Positions 9,701 to 18,529 of a DNA stretch of 64,000 bases are shown here, in pieces. The first letter of the stretch is position 1. The number at the start of each line of letters is the position of its first letter. The notes below the pieces were generated by a model. That model saw only the letters and a list, made by a program, of their open reading frames with translations, made no database searches and was not told the origin of the DNA. The stretch comes from Chelativorans multitrophicus (GTDB lineage Bacteria > Pseudomonadota > Alphaproteobacteria > Rhizobiales > Rhizobiaceae): assembly GCF_011317445.1 (NCBI RefSeq), contig NZ_JAAAPL010000002.1:1-64000 (forward strand). The letters run 5' to 3'. The position numbers and the translations under genes were made by a program.

Positions 9701-11386
9701 GGGCAGCCTCTCCGCCAAGTCCCGCAGGCGCCGCGCCGCTTCGGCAAGCAACTCGCGCCGGGCGAACTCATCTGTCTGCTGGACGCGGTAGATCCGCTGG
9801 CACTCCTTCTCGTCCGCGACCGCCTTCATGTAGGCCAGGCCCGCTACCTCCGCTTGTGCCAGATAGGCTTCCAAGTCGGACATCAGGGCGAGGTGGACGA
9901 AATCCGCATGGGTCGGCTCGTATCCGGGGGCTGCGGGATTGCCGGCGATATCTGCGCTTTCCGGCGCAATGGGGAAGCTGTGGAGCAGATCGCCTGTCGA
10001 GGCATCCCGGACGGCAAGGGAAAGAATCCGGCCGCGAAGCGGACCGAAAGCCTCTTCCGGAGGCTCCAGCCGCAACTGGGCCACCAATTCCACGTTGCGC
10101 TTCGAGTTGCGGCTCTCGAAGGCGCGTGCGGCTTCTTCGCCCAGCGGCAGCAACGGCGCGGCCGGCGCGCCGGTCAGCTCGGCCGAGAGCGAACCGAGGC
10201 CGATGCGGACGATGTCCATGGCGTTCTGCGGCAGGGCATGGTGGAGCGGCAGGCCGGCGTCGCATGGCGGTGCGGACTGCCGGTCCCACAATTCGAGACG
10301 TCCTCCCCGGGCAAGGGGAATGCCGGGAAGGGGATACCCCTTGGACTGAAAATCGTAGGGACCGAGTGTGACCTCACGGGAAAGCCGCACCTGCAACGTC
10401 CGGCGCGCCGGGTCCAGTCCGGCCAGGGCCCTGTCAAATTGATCTGCCGATTCGACGACAAAATCCCGCGCCGCGAAAACGTCTCGCGACAAGCCGCCAA
10501 GCCGGGCCGACAGCTCGCGGCAAGCCGCCTGATCGGTCGTCGCCAGGCGGTAGGCCACGCCTGCCACTTCCCGCTGGGCTGCATAGGCGGCCGGGCCGGC
10601 AAGAAGCGCGAGATGGACGAAATCGACATAAGTGGGTTCGGGGCCGGCCGCGACGGTGCTCTGGCCCGCTGATTGGCGAGGCTGAGAGCCTGCCCCCTTG
10701 ATTCCGGATACGGCGCCCCCGAAGAGGGTGGGCTCAGGCACCGAATTCTTCAATATGCAGACCTGCGCTTGCCGGTTGTAGGTGAAGGCTTGACACAGGC
10801 CGTCCGCGGCGCAGGCCCGCTGACACTCGACGGTCGAAATGCCCCTCAAGGTCGGGTCGCTCAATCCGGAACGATAGTCGCTGTAGGGAAGGTCATAGCC
10901 TTCCATGATGGTGAAGCCGGTTTCGGGTCCTTGCCCTGCGGCCACTTGCGCGGGTGGCCTGCTTCCGGCCGTTGCGCCGTTTCCCCTCGCGTGCACGCCA
11001 CGCAGAACGGCCAGGAGAACCGGGTCCGGCTGTCCGGTGACGGCTTGGCCCGTCTCGCGCTGAAAATTGGCGATGGCCTGGCGTGTCTTGGAGCCCATTT
11101 GCCCGTCAACCGGCCCGGCGGGATAGCCGAGCTCGTTGAGGAGCCGCTGGATCTCCGCGATTTGCGCCCTGTCTTGTGCGGGCGCGCGAGGCTGCTTCTT
11201 GACGGGAGGCGCCGCCTGCCTTTCCGGAGCGCGCCTTGGCGCGGCCGGCGGTGGCTGAGTCCCCTGTTGAAGCAGTTGTATGCCGAGGCGAAAGAGATCC
11301 TCGCCCCTGACCTGCGCCAGAGCCGAGAAGGAGGTCCAAAAACTGAGTGCCAGGACGGTGACCGCCCCAATCGGTACCTTTCCCAT
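6713..11386 (-). CDS. Large exported protein with peptidoglycan-binding and PAN/apple domains
   Basis: The product is 1,557 residues from the ATG at 11386. That start gives a clean signal peptide (MGKVPIGAVTVLALSFWTSF, cleaved after SALAQ); the longer frame beginning at 11467 would bury it. A proline-rich linker precedes a PG_binding_1 domain at about residues 74-128 (LLNELGYPAGPVDGQMG, then QAIANFQRETG). A cysteine-rich PAN/apple domain follows at about 156-231. The rest has no catalytic motif I recognise, but contains an internal duplication marked by PTYVDFVHLALL (about residue 252) and PTHADFVHLALM (about residue 487). The architecture suggests a periplasmic or cell-wall-associated protein with a protein- or glycan-binding role. 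It is monocistronic. The specific function is unknown. Confidence 0.8.
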   Translation of the reverse strand: MGKVPIGAVTVLALSFWTSFSALAQVRGEDLFRLGIQLLQQGTQPPPAAPRRAPERQAAPPVKKQPRAPAQDRAQIAEIQRLLNELGYPAGPVDGQMGSKTRQAIANFQRETGQAVTGQPDPVLLAVLRGVHARGNGATAGSRPPAQVAAGQGPETGFTIMEGYDLPYSDYRSGLSDPTLRGISTVECQRACAADGLCQAFTYNRQAQVCILKNSVPEPTLFGGAVSGIKGAGSQPRQSAGQSTVAAGPEPTYVDFVHLALLAGPAAYAAQREVAGVAYRLATTDQAACRELSARLGGLSRDVFAARDFVVESADQFDRALAGLDPARRTLQVRLSREVTLGPYDFQSKGYPLPGIPLARGGRLELWDRQSAPPCDAGLPLHHALPQNAMDIVRIGLGSLSAELTGAPAAPLLPLGEEAARAFESRNSKRNVELVAQLRLEPPEEAFGPLRGRILSLAVRDASTGDLLHSFPIAPESADIAGNPAAPGYEPTHADFVHLALMSDLEAYLAQAEVAGLAYMKAVADEKECQRIYRVQQTDEFARRELLAEAARRLRDLAERLPSLPRRFEIPIEARYRLDEYDFDRQGFPFASYQKPENWILEPGIVRLPGGVRPSFCAGNDWGLFGIDYNTAPGFTGLGAQHNGVPGADFIPMSTDRARAFRAAGHNEVLVKARLIVEPRPHGRGPLVGRILAASAHDPASGELLHAFEISQEGSGGATEAAAGPAAAWDGELKAALLGPVIEPALAREKFNQAALSYFQQHSHDIDKGNPPPGSPLPMEAIRGVAPEVVVGRNQERLRAALRENTPQVPLTVTADRRYTAYYREGTGITLEAFSTPVPGEDPLRGVKLSSQDLPLYQGKLEVDRAAASFRAMIVSQTHFYYDLELDRLLQHDPIPISLEEAAARRLTGFGSNRDEIIGHWEMELLGARMENNQPVISARLKRLSFRWASDDAPLATIEADALPTVAGIRAAVAAALPKPASAGNMVAAPAGAPLGAEMVDLLQLRFVPESVDDAFIERMMISRFAYEAAMEKRGQEPLWGRFFPDVSTYPDAAARAGRLAEFRAWSEARAEAVPANLTISLELNNGAAPFEWSGQGPHRNGCDSARPSGERQAERTEKTVLSATLCEYLDAAWATPEPILFIGTYSQPQDYPHSAARGPRSWCNSDPYCEAIDDAMSELEMDTQLSILDLIRLDRLPVLDEAARELGGKLRLEIEVAPKAAILAKKWPDSIWKAARRKAEPFDEEHGLGLVVPPDDRPLEATAMLLDATALAARLVDVQAGKVVLEPPLLTPAPLPDELLQAPLSRILNLDVLGIRLGNSFEEAEGLIREHMDVGHVMTADRAGQLEVATGKLLPYTSGKLFMSRDQRELIAIYDEPPAAPGVVLGIWRLLRVPQGSVNAAGLKATLTQRYGEPSAVKDVSPTGTDKGVVFAWWDAAPDRNDCWNLQRLDHGSPWRGQQGTGIPPPPFLSGHTYPALGSAYDFEPGVSGENKALSTFCPPILGVRYATYPVAPGSESMADEVLTWLSDHRGYAKRLFESRAAGPSEAPQSSTNIKF

Positions 11387-11538
11387 AAGAAAACGATACC
11401 AGACTTGATCGGCCCGGCAATTCAGCCGAATAGCGTAGCGCTTCGAACCAGCATAACCCGGATCCACGTCAACGTGGGGGATATTGTCGCGGTGTTAGTG
11501 CGTGAACGGCCCATGCGGACGGGCAGGTCAGGTGCGGC

Positions 11539-12423
11539 CTAGGGATTGCTCCGCGTGATGGTCAGCAGGAAGTCGACGAAGACCCGCACTTTAGCAGGAA
11601 CGCGGCGATTGGCCGGAAACACGATGGAGATCGGGTCAGCCTCGACCTCGTATTCCTCAAGTACGGGAACCAGCCGCCCGCGCTGCATGTCCTCACGAAA
11701 CAGCCACCAGGTGGCCTGGGAAATGCCGAGGCCCTGCACGGCGGCCTCGCGCAGGATATCGCCGCTGTCGGTGACGAACTTTCCCGATACGCGCACGATC
11801 TCTTCATGCCCGGCTTCATCGCGGAAATGCCAGGCAGGGCCGAAGGCGCCGACGATGCAGTTATGATGGACGAGATCGGAGGGAACCATCGGCCGGCCGT
11901 GGCGGGCAAGATAATCGGGCGAGGCGACGGTCTTCTGTGCCCCGCGGACAAGGATGCGGTTGACCAGCAGCGAATCCGCCAGCCGGCCCGAATGCACAAC
12001 CAGGTCGAAGCCGCCTTCGATCGGATTGGCGGTCTGGCTCTTGAAGCACAGGTCGAGGCTGACATTCGGGTGACGTTCATAGAACTGCGCAAGGGCGGGG
12101 ATCACCGTCATGTGTCCGAAGGAGGGCGGCAGCGCCATGCGCACCAGGCCGCTGGCCGAAATATGAGCATCGCGGATCGCGCTATCGGCATCATCGAGGT
12201 CGGAGAGGATCTGCTTGCAGCGCTCGTAATATTCCGCGCCGAACTCGGTCAAATGCATCCGGCGCGTGGTGCGATGGAGGAGTTGCACGCCCAAGGTTTC
12301 CTCCAGCCGCGTCACACGCTTGGTCACGGTCGAGGTTGACGAGGACAGCACCTTCGCTGCGGCAGTGAAGCCACCAAGTTCGGCCACTCTCGCGAAGGCA
12401 AGAATATCCTGAAATTTGTTCAC
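11539..12423 (-). CDS. LysR-family transcriptional regulator
   Basis: The N-terminal winged helix-turn-helix reads FQDILAFARVAELGGFTAAA and continues through SSSTSTVTKRVTRLEETLG. A LysR substrate-binding domain follows, giving about 294 residues. I place the start at the GTG at 12423 (AAGGCGGTAGGC upstream) because the helix-turn-helix then begins at the usual distance. A second GTG at 12453 with an upstream GAGG is also possible. The gene is transcribed away from the glycoside hydrolase/ABC operon that begins at 13029, the normal arrangement for a LysR activator of a divergent operon. The 605-base gap between them is larger than usual for such a pair. Confidence 0.85.
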   Translation of the reverse strand: MNKFQDILAFARVAELGGFTAAAKVLSSSTSTVTKRVTRLEETLGVQLLHRTTRRMHLTEFGAEYYERCKQILSDLDDADSAIRDAHISASGLVRMALPPSFGHMTVIPALAQFYERHPNVSLDLCFKSQTANPIEGGFDLVVHSGRLADSLLVNRILVRGAQKTVASPDYLARHGRPMVPSDLVHHNCIVGAFGPAWHFRDEAGHEEIVRVSGKFVTDSGDILREAAVQGLGISQATWWLFREDMQRGRLVPVLEEYEVEADPISIVFPANRRVPAKVRVFVDFLLTITRSNP

Positions 12424-13028
12424 GCCTACCGCCTTTGCTGAATTACGCGCCACGATGGCGCCTCATGAGTCATCCAAGCCTTCTCCGTGGCCCTGCGGTG
12501 GTGCAAAGCAAGTATCATGCCGATTTTTTGGACTGCCCGAGGAGCTAAAGCCGAAAAAGATTATTTCCGGAACAGCATCTTAACGCAGGCAGCCGGTTGC
12601 TGCAAATTAGCCCGATCAATGTCGCTCGTTGGGGACAAAGGCAATCGCGCATGGTTTCTGGTTCGAAAATGCCCTTTGTCTCGCCGACGAGAATGGCCCG
12701 GCTATCCGTCGCGAGCGGCACCGCGCAGGCGAAAGCCCATCAGCGCGGCCGTCGGACCGCCCCGCCCGCAGCGTTGCAAGGATGAGCTGATGGCCCGGGC
12801 AGGCGATTTCAGCCAGTGCCGCGCGATGTTTCTGCATACGCATGTGCTGGAATCGCGGCTGCGGCGCGATATGGGCAGACGCTTCAGCCGGGCGGGAATG
12901 ATCTCGCATCTCGATGCGCTCGGCCTGCTCAACGAATGCACCAAAATTGCCAGGACGGGAGCTGCGGCGGTTGATAGCCCGGTCTCGGATGCCCGCCTCG
13001 GAAGCGGTTTCGACCGGGGCACCTGCTC
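12424..13028. other. 605-base gap between LysR gene and ABC/hydrolase operon
   Basis: No gene is supported here. A plus-strand frame from 12487 to 13038 is open, but its product has low complexity, is rich in Arg, Cys and Ser, and has no recognisable family. The stretch from about 12780 to 13000 has coding-like codon periodicity and could be a decayed remnant. The control region for the operon starting at 13029 should lie here, but I found no convincing operator. Confidence 0.4.
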
Positions 13029-15101
13029 ATGCCACTGAGCTGGACCCGCCAACCCCTTCGTTTCCTGCAGCACCTGCTGCGCGAGTCCGATGCACGCGAT
13101 CTTGAAGTGGGCACGCTTATAGCGGAGATGAAGCGCGTCCACGCCGATGCCTGCATTGCGATGGGCGGCGGATTCTCGGCCTGGTATCCGACCAAGCTCG
13201 CCTGCCAGACGGTCAATCCGCACCTGAACGGCGACTTTCTCGGCGATTTCCTCCATGCGGCAAAGGCCGAGGATTTCCGCGTGCTGGTGCGGATGGACAT
13301 TTCCAAGGGCCGTGCCGGCGTAGAACGGGAGAGGCCGGACTGGTTTGTTCGCAAACCGGATGGCGATTTCTCCGCCGTGTGGGGCATGCCGCAAATGTGC
13401 GCCACCGGCAATTTCTGGCAGGTCGAGGTCTTCGCCATTCTCAGCGAGATCATGGAGAATTACCCGTCCGGCGACGGGTTCTTCTTCAACTATCTGCATG
13501 TACCACGCTGCCATTGCAGCCGCTGCCAGAAGATCGTGTTCGAGGCGACCGGCAAGCCGGTGCCCGCGCTGGGAACACGCGATCCCGCCTATGAACAATG
13601 GCGGCAGAACTACCTCGCCGACTATATGGGACGGGTTCGATCCTTTATCCGCGCGCGCAACCCGGCCGCCGCGCTCGTTCCGTACCATCACGTCCGCGAC
13701 GGCTGGAACATTCGCCGCATGGCGGAAATCGCCGACATTGTCGGGTCGCAGGTTTCCAATCCGATCATGCCCAATCCCGTCGACCCGCAGCCGAGCTGGA
13801 ACCTGTGGGCGGCGGAGGAAGCACAACTCGCCCGCGCGCTCAAGCCTGATGCCGCGCCGTTGCTGATCCAGACCACATCCGCGGTGTTCGCCAGCCGTCA
13901 GACGGCGATGCCGCCCGCGCGTCTCGTCAACAACCTGATGCAGGCGGCGGCGCATGGCGGAAGCACCGCGCCCGCCGTCAATGGACTTCTCGCCCAGGAC
14001 GATGCGCGTTTCGTTCCGAGTCTCGATCTGGTCAGCGCGCACCTGTCGCGACACGGCGGGTGGTATGCGAACCTGCAGAGCACGGCGAGGATCGCCGTTC
14101 TGCGCTGCGAGGCGAGCCGCATGTGGGGCGAGGATGCCGGCCGCAGCGCCGGCGCACCCAGCGGAGAAGGCCATGTGGCCGAATTTCGCGGTGTGTGCGA
14201 AATCCTGACGGATCTTCGCTATCCGTTCGACCTCGTCGTGGCGCCGGAGGTGACGCTCCAGGATCTCGCCCGCTACGATCTGGTCGTGCTGCCTGCCGTC
14301 AGTTGTCTCAGCGATGCCGACGCCGCCGTTGTCGATGCCTATGTCGAGGCTGGCGGCACTATCATTGCCACTGCCGACTTCGCAGCCGCGGATGGCTGGG
14401 GCCGGGGGCGCGCGAACCACGCCACCCGTTGCCTGCCCGCGCTGCCCGGCGAAAGCCGGTCAGCCGTCGGCGCCTATTTCGCGCTTCGAGGCGAGGCCCT
14501 GCGCAATGCGCTCGGGGGCATTCCGCACATCGCCGCCGCCGGTCCCTTCTGGGCTCCCTTTGCACAGGGGGAGGTGGGCGACGATCTGCGCATCATCGGC
14601 CCCTTCGTCAACAACGCGCCGGAATTCACCACGGTCGAGGGCGAAGGCGTCGAGCCGGGCTTGGTCATACGCACCTTCGGCAAGGGGAGGGCATCATGGC
14701 TGCCCTGGCGCGTCGGCGCGCTCTATCATCGATATTCCATGCCCGACTTTCGGGACCTGTTCGGCGCCCTGGTGACGCGCACGGTCGGCGATCCCCCCAT
14801 CAGGACGAACGCGCCAGCGGCGGTCGAGGTGATCAGCCGTGACCATCCCGAAGGACTGATCCTGCATTTCCTCAACCGGGCCGCTTCCCAGACCAAGGGA
14901 CTGGCGGAACTCGCGCCGCTGGCCGGCTTCGAGGTCTCGGTGGAGACCGATGCCGAGATTGCAATCTCGCTTGTCAATAACGAGAAGCTGCCCCTGACGA
15001 GGGCCAGCCGGACAGTGACCTTTCGCGTGGAGCGACTGGATCATTTCGCCGCAATCGTGCTTCCGCGAAGCGCGACCAAAGGGGAGACGACCGAGGAGTG
15101 A
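13029..15101 (+). CDS. GHL6-type glycoside hydrolase with beta-galactosidase trimerisation fold
   Basis: This 690-residue protein has an N-terminal TIM-barrel-like half matching hypothetical glycosyl hydrolase 6 (GHL6). Landmarks are RQPLRFLQHLLRESDA at the start, then GGGFSAWYPTKL and VLVRMDISKG. The middle part (from about residue 345) resembles the glutamine-amidotransferase-like beta-galactosidase trimerisation domain, with FDLVVAPEVTLQDLARYDLV and AVVDAYVEAGGTIIATAD. A small beta-rich tail ends the protein. There is no signal peptide, so it acts in the cytoplasm on an imported substrate. It is the first gene of an operon with an ABC importer (the SBP gene begins 54 bases later). The family is poorly characterised. 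The start matches the family's usual N-terminus although its ribosome-binding site is weak. Confidence 0.75.
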   Translation: MPLSWTRQPLRFLQHLLRESDARDLEVGTLIAEMKRVHADACIAMGGGFSAWYPTKLACQTVNPHLNGDFLGDFLHAAKAEDFRVLVRMDISKGRAGVERERPDWFVRKPDGDFSAVWGMPQMCATGNFWQVEVFAILSEIMENYPSGDGFFFNYLHVPRCHCSRCQKIVFEATGKPVPALGTRDPAYEQWRQNYLADYMGRVRSFIRARNPAAALVPYHHVRDGWNIRRMAEIADIVGSQVSNPIMPNPVDPQPSWNLWAAEEAQLARALKPDAAPLLIQTTSAVFASRQTAMPPARLVNNLMQAAAHGGSTAPAVNGLLAQDDARFVPSLDLVSAHLSRHGGWYANLQSTARIAVLRCEASRMWGEDAGRSAGAPSGEGHVAEFRGVCEILTDLRYPFDLVVAPEVTLQDLARYDLVVLPAVSCLSDADAAVVDAYVEAGGTIIATADFAAADGWGRGRANHATRCLPALPGESRSAVGAYFALRGEALRNALGGIPHIAAAGPFWAPFAQGEVGDDLRIIGPFVNNAPEFTTVEGEGVEPGLVIRTFGKGRASWLPWRVGALYHRYSMPDFRDLFGALVTRTVGDPPIRTNAPAAVEVISRDHPEGLILHFLNRAASQTKGLAELAPLAGFEVSVETDAEIAISLVNNEKLPLTRASRTVTFRVERLDHFAAIVLPRSATKGETTEE

Positions 15102-15155
15102 CAGAATCATCAACCGCAAGGGCCGGTACTGGCCATTATAAAAGAGGGTAACGAA

Positions 15156-16673
15156 ATGACTTTTTCCTTCAAGCGCAGCCTGATGGCGGCCGCAGTGGGT
15201 GTCAGCGCGGTGACGCTGATCGCCGGCAGCGGCCTGGCACAGGACAACTCGACCGTCGTCGTTGCGCAGGCCGTGGACGCCTATACGATGGATCCCGCCA
15301 AGCATTCCAACTTCCCGACCGCGAACATCCTGTTTCAGATCTATGACGGCCTGATCGCGGAGGGAGAGAATGGCGAGCTCGTGCCGGCGCTGGCCGAATC
15401 CTGGAGCAACCCGGACGAACTGACCTGGCGCTTCAAGCTGCGGGAAGGCGTCACCTTCCATAATGGCGAGCCTTTCAATGCCGAGGCGGTGAAGCTCAGC
15501 TTCGAGCGCGCGCTCGATCCCGAGTTCAAGGCCCCTTATTTCTCGCGCATCTCGCACATCAAGGCCGTGGAGGTCGTCGACGAGTATACGGTCGACTTCA
15601 AGACGGAGGAGCCGTTCCCGACGATGCTGCTGTCGCTGTACGAGGCGTCTTTCCCCGCCCTGATCGTGCCGCCGGCATATGCGAAGGAAAACGACGGCGC
15701 ATCCATCGCCGCCCATCCGGTCGGCACCGGCCCCTATAAGTTCGTCGAATGGCTCAAAGACGAGCGCGTCGTGCTCGAAGCCAATCCCGATTATTGGGGC
15801 GGCAAGCCGGCGATCGACAAGGTCGTCTTCCGTCCGATTGCCGAGACTCGCACCCGCATCGCCGAACTCACGAGCGGCGGTGCGGATATCATTGTCGACG
15901 TGCCGCCCGAAGACATCGCCGCGCTCGACGGCGGCGACACCAAGGTCAGCACCATCGCCAGTGATTCCCTCTATTTCCTCGCCTTCGACACGACACGCGA
16001 CACCCCGCTCAAGGACAAGCGCGTCCGGCAGGCGATCAACTACGCCGTCGATGTCGACGCCATCCAGGCTGCGCTGCTGAACGGCATGGGCACGCGCATC
16101 GCGCTGACCTTGCCCACGAACGCCTTCGCCTATGATCAGGCCTGGAAACCCTATCCCTATGACCCCGAAAAGGCCAAGCAGCTTCTGGCGGAAGCCGGGT
16201 ATCCGGAGGGCTTTGAGATTCCCTTCATGTCGCGCAAGGGCCGCTACATGAAGGACAGCGAGATTATCGAGGCAACAGCCGGTTTCCTCGCCCGCGTCGG
16301 CATCAAGGCCAACATCCAGTATCTGGAGCCGGGCGTGTGGGCGCAGGTTTCGGAACGCAAGGGGCGCGAAGGCATCACCTTCCCCGGCTGGGCGGGCCGC
16401 GATCCACAGCTTGTCTGGGCGCCTCTGCTGATCACCGGCCAGTACCAGAGCTATTTCAGCAATCCGGAGCTGGATGAACTGCTCAAGGCCGGCGCCTCGA
16501 TCATCGATCCTGAGGAGCGCAAGGCGAACTACGCGAAGGCAGCCGAAATCATCAAGGAAGAGGCGCCGCACCTGCCGATGATCCAGCCGCCGCTCATCTA
16601 CGCCATTGATGCGAAACTGAACTGGACCCCGCGCAGCGACGGCATCATCGACCTGCGCAAGGCGCATTTCTAG
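15156..16673 (+). CDS. ABC transporter substrate-binding protein, peptide/nickel/opine family (SBP_bac_5)
   Basis: The 505-residue product starts with a Sec signal peptide ending SGLAQ and shows the family hallmarks near the mature N-terminus (DAYTMDPAKHSNFPT, then IYDGLIAEGENGELVPALAE). Further landmarks are LREGVTFHNGEPFNAEAV and HPVGTGPYKFVEW. It would bind the solute in the periplasm and deliver it to the two permeases downstream. An AGAGGG ribosome-binding site precedes the ATG. A strong hairpin at 16691-16717 follows the stop. The neighbours (a glycoside hydrolase and nucleoside enzymes) suggest a glycoside or nucleoside-like ligand rather than a peptide, but that is inference. Confidence 0.9.
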   Translation: MTFSFKRSLMAAAVGVSAVTLIAGSGLAQDNSTVVVAQAVDAYTMDPAKHSNFPTANILFQIYDGLIAEGENGELVPALAESWSNPDELTWRFKLREGVTFHNGEPFNAEAVKLSFERALDPEFKAPYFSRISHIKAVEVVDEYTVDFKTEEPFPTMLLSLYEASFPALIVPPAYAKENDGASIAAHPVGTGPYKFVEWLKDERVVLEANPDYWGGKPAIDKVVFRPIAETRTRIAELTSGGADIIVDVPPEDIAALDGGDTKVSTIASDSLYFLAFDTTRDTPLKDKRVRQAINYAVDVDAIQAALLNGMGTRIALTLPTNAFAYDQAWKPYPYDPEKAKQLLAEAGYPEGFEIPFMSRKGRYMKDSEIIEATAGFLARVGIKANIQYLEPGVWAQVSERKGREGITFPGWAGRDPQLVWAPLLITGQYQSYFSNPELDELLKAGASIIDPEERKANYAKAAEIIKEEAPHLPMIQPPLIYAIDAKLNWTPRSDGIIDLRKAHF

Positions 16674-16690
16674 GCTTTCGCACCGACATC

Positions 16691-16717
16691 CACCGGCCGG
16701 TATCGATCCGGCCGGTG
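16691..16717 (+). other. Intercistronic hairpin after SBP gene
   Basis: CACCGGCCGG and CCGGCCGGTG form a perfect 10-bp stem around a 7-base loop. There is no T-run, so this looks like an mRNA-stabilising or attenuating element between the SBP and permease genes rather than a full terminator. It also covers the GTG at 16715, which argues against that codon as the permease start. Confidence 0.7.
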
Positions 16718-16756
16718 AGCATCCGTACTCGTGTCTGCCATGGAGTGGAGCAGGCG

Positions 16757-17677
16757 TTGGCCGATTTCCTGATTTCCCGATTGCTATATGCCGCGGCGGT
16801 GCTGCTCGGCGTCTCCGTCGCCGTGTTCTTCCTGATCCGGATCGGCGGCGATCCCTCGGCGTTGTTCCTGCCGCCGGAGGCCCCGGTCGAGGAAATAGAG
16901 CGGTTCCGTCGGCTGATGGGCTTCGACCGGCCGTTGGCGGTGCAGTATTTCGACTTCCTCGGCCGCGCGCTCCAGGGCGACTTCGGCATGTCGCTTCGAT
17001 ATGACCAGCCGGCGATGAAGCTGGTGCTGGAGCGCGTGCCGGCCACGCTCCAGCTGGGCGCGATGGCGCTGCTGATGTCGCTCGTTATCTCAATCCCGCT
17101 GGCCATCCTCGCTGCTGCCAAGCATGGCTCGGCGATCGACAGAGCAAGCCTGCTTGCCTCGCTGCTCGGCCAGAGCTTTCCCGCATTCTGGCTGGCAATC
17201 ATGCTGATCTTGCTGTTCTCCGAAACGTTCCGGTTGCTGCCGCCATCGGGGCGGGGAACGTGGCAGCAGCTGATCATGCCAGCGATCGTGCTCGCCACAT
17301 ACTCGACCGCCATCATCACGCGCCTGTTGCGCTCTTCGATGATCGAGGTGCTGCAGTCGGACTATGTCCGCACCGCGCGCGGCAAGGGCGTGAAGGAAAG
17401 CCGCATCATCCTCTCCCACGCGCTGCGCAACGCGGCCATCCCCACGCTGACAGTGATCGGGCTCCAGGTCGGCGCGCTGCTGGGCGGCGCCGTAATCACC
17501 GAGGAGGTGTTTGCCTATCCCGGAGTGGGCCGTCTGGCGATCCAGGCCATCGCCAACCGCGATTTTACCGTGGTGCAGGCGTTCGTGGTCCTGATGGCGG
17601 CGCTGATCGTGACCATCAACCTCCTGGTAGACCTCTCTTACGGCCTGCTCGATCCGCGACTGAGGAAGGGCAAATGA
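16757..17677 (+). CDS. ABC transporter permease, DppB type
   Basis: This inner-membrane permease of about 306 residues has the BPD_transp_1 domain. Its EAA-type loop reads YVRTARGKGVKESRIILSHALRNA, given here in two parts: YVRTARGKGVKE and SRIILSHALRNA. I choose the TTG at 16757, preceded by GGAG at a spacing of seven bases, so that the protein begins just before the first membrane segment. The longer frame starts at a GTG inside the 16691-16717 hairpin. It overlaps the next permease by four bases (ATGA), showing translational coupling. It pairs with the 17674 permease to form the channel. Confidence 0.85.
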   Translation: MADFLISRLLYAAAVLLGVSVAVFFLIRIGGDPSALFLPPEAPVEEIERFRRLMGFDRPLAVQYFDFLGRALQGDFGMSLRYDQPAMKLVLERVPATLQLGAMALLMSLVISIPLAILAAAKHGSAIDRASLLASLLGQSFPAFWLAIMLILLFSETFRLLPPSGRGTWQQLIMPAIVLATYSTAIITRLLRSSMIEVLQSDYVRTARGKGVKESRIILSHALRNAAIPTLTVIGLQVGALLGGAVITEEVFAYPGVGRLAIQAIANRDFTVVQAFVVLMAALIVTINLLVDLSYGLLDPRLRKGK

Positions 17678-18528
17678 GGGACTTTCTCAAACGCTATTCA
17701 TCGAGCAGCCTCGCCATGGTCGGCCTGGCGATCGTGCTGGTCGCGGTGTTCGCGGCGGCGTTCGGCCCATGGCTGGTGCCTTTCGACCCCAATACGCAGG
17801 ACATCCTGCAACGCCTCAAGCCACCCCTGTGGCGGGGAACCGATGGAATGCACCTCCTGGGCACGGACGCGCTCGGCCGCGACATTTTCAGCCGCATCAT
17901 CGTCGGCGCGCGCGTGTCGATCCTCGTCGGTGTCAGCGCCGTGGTCATATCCAGCATCGTCGGCGTCACCTTCGGCCTGATCGCCGGCTACGAGGACAAA
18001 TATGCCGGCCGCGTGCTGATGATGCTCACCGATATCCAGCTCGCCATCCCCTTCATGGTCCTCGCTCTCGCCGTGGCGGCGGTGGTTGGGCCGAGCTTGT
18101 GGAACATCATCGCGATACTGGGCCTGACGAACTGGGTTCAATATGCCCGCGTCGTGCGCGCCGAATGCCTCGTGTTGCGCGAACGCGAATTCGTGCAGGC
18201 CGCGCACATGATGGGCATCTCGACGCCCCATATCCTGACGCGCCACCTTCTGCCAAACGTGATGTCTTCGGTGATCGTTATATCGAGCCTGCTGGTCGCG
18301 AAGATGATCATCTTCGAATCCTCTCTGAGCTTTCTCGGCCTCGGCGTTCCGCCCGCGACCCCCACCTGGGGCACGATGATTGCCGAGGGGCGCAACTACA
18401 TCGGCAATGCGTGGTGGGTGGCCACCATTCCGGGCGTCGCCATCTTCGTCACCGTAATGGGCACCAATCTGGTCGGCGACCGGTTGCGCGACCTGCTCGA
18501 TCCGCGGTTGCGCCAGGTGGAATCCTGA
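17674..18528 (+). CDS. ABC transporter permease, DppC type
   Basis: This is a 284-residue permease with the N-terminal DppC segment (FDPNTQDILQRLKPP then HLLGTDALGRDIFSRIIVGA) and the BPD_transp_1 core. The sequence SSLSFLGLGVPPATPTWGTM near the end is typical of DppC/OppC. The ATG overlaps the stop of the DppB-type gene. The stop is one base before the start of the hydrolase gene at 18530, so it is firmly inside the operon. Confidence 0.9.
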   Translation: MRDFLKRYSSSSLAMVGLAIVLVAVFAAAFGPWLVPFDPNTQDILQRLKPPLWRGTDGMHLLGTDALGRDIFSRIIVGARVSILVGVSAVVISSIVGVTFGLIAGYEDKYAGRVLMMLTDIQLAIPFMVLALAVAAVVGPSLWNIIAILGLTNWVQYARVVRAECLVLREREFVQAAHMMGISTPHILTRHLLPNVMSSVIVISSLLVAKMIIFESSLSFLGLGVPPATPTWGTMIAEGRNYIGNAWWVATIPGVAIFVTVMGTNLVGDRLRDLLDPRLRQVES

Positions 18529-18529
18529 C

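Noticed and set aside
12487-13038. 183-residue plus-strand frame in the LysR/hydrolase gap
   Set aside because: Low-complexity product without family motifs; it overlaps the start of the hydrolase gene.
12702-14420. 572-codon minus-strand open frame
   Set aside because: It is fully antisense to the glycoside hydrolase gene, lacks any family motif and has shadow-type composition rich in Arg, His and Gly.
14694-16667. 657-codon minus-strand open frame
   Set aside because: It is antisense to the SBP gene and the end of the hydrolase gene; high GC leaves the opposite frame open by chance.
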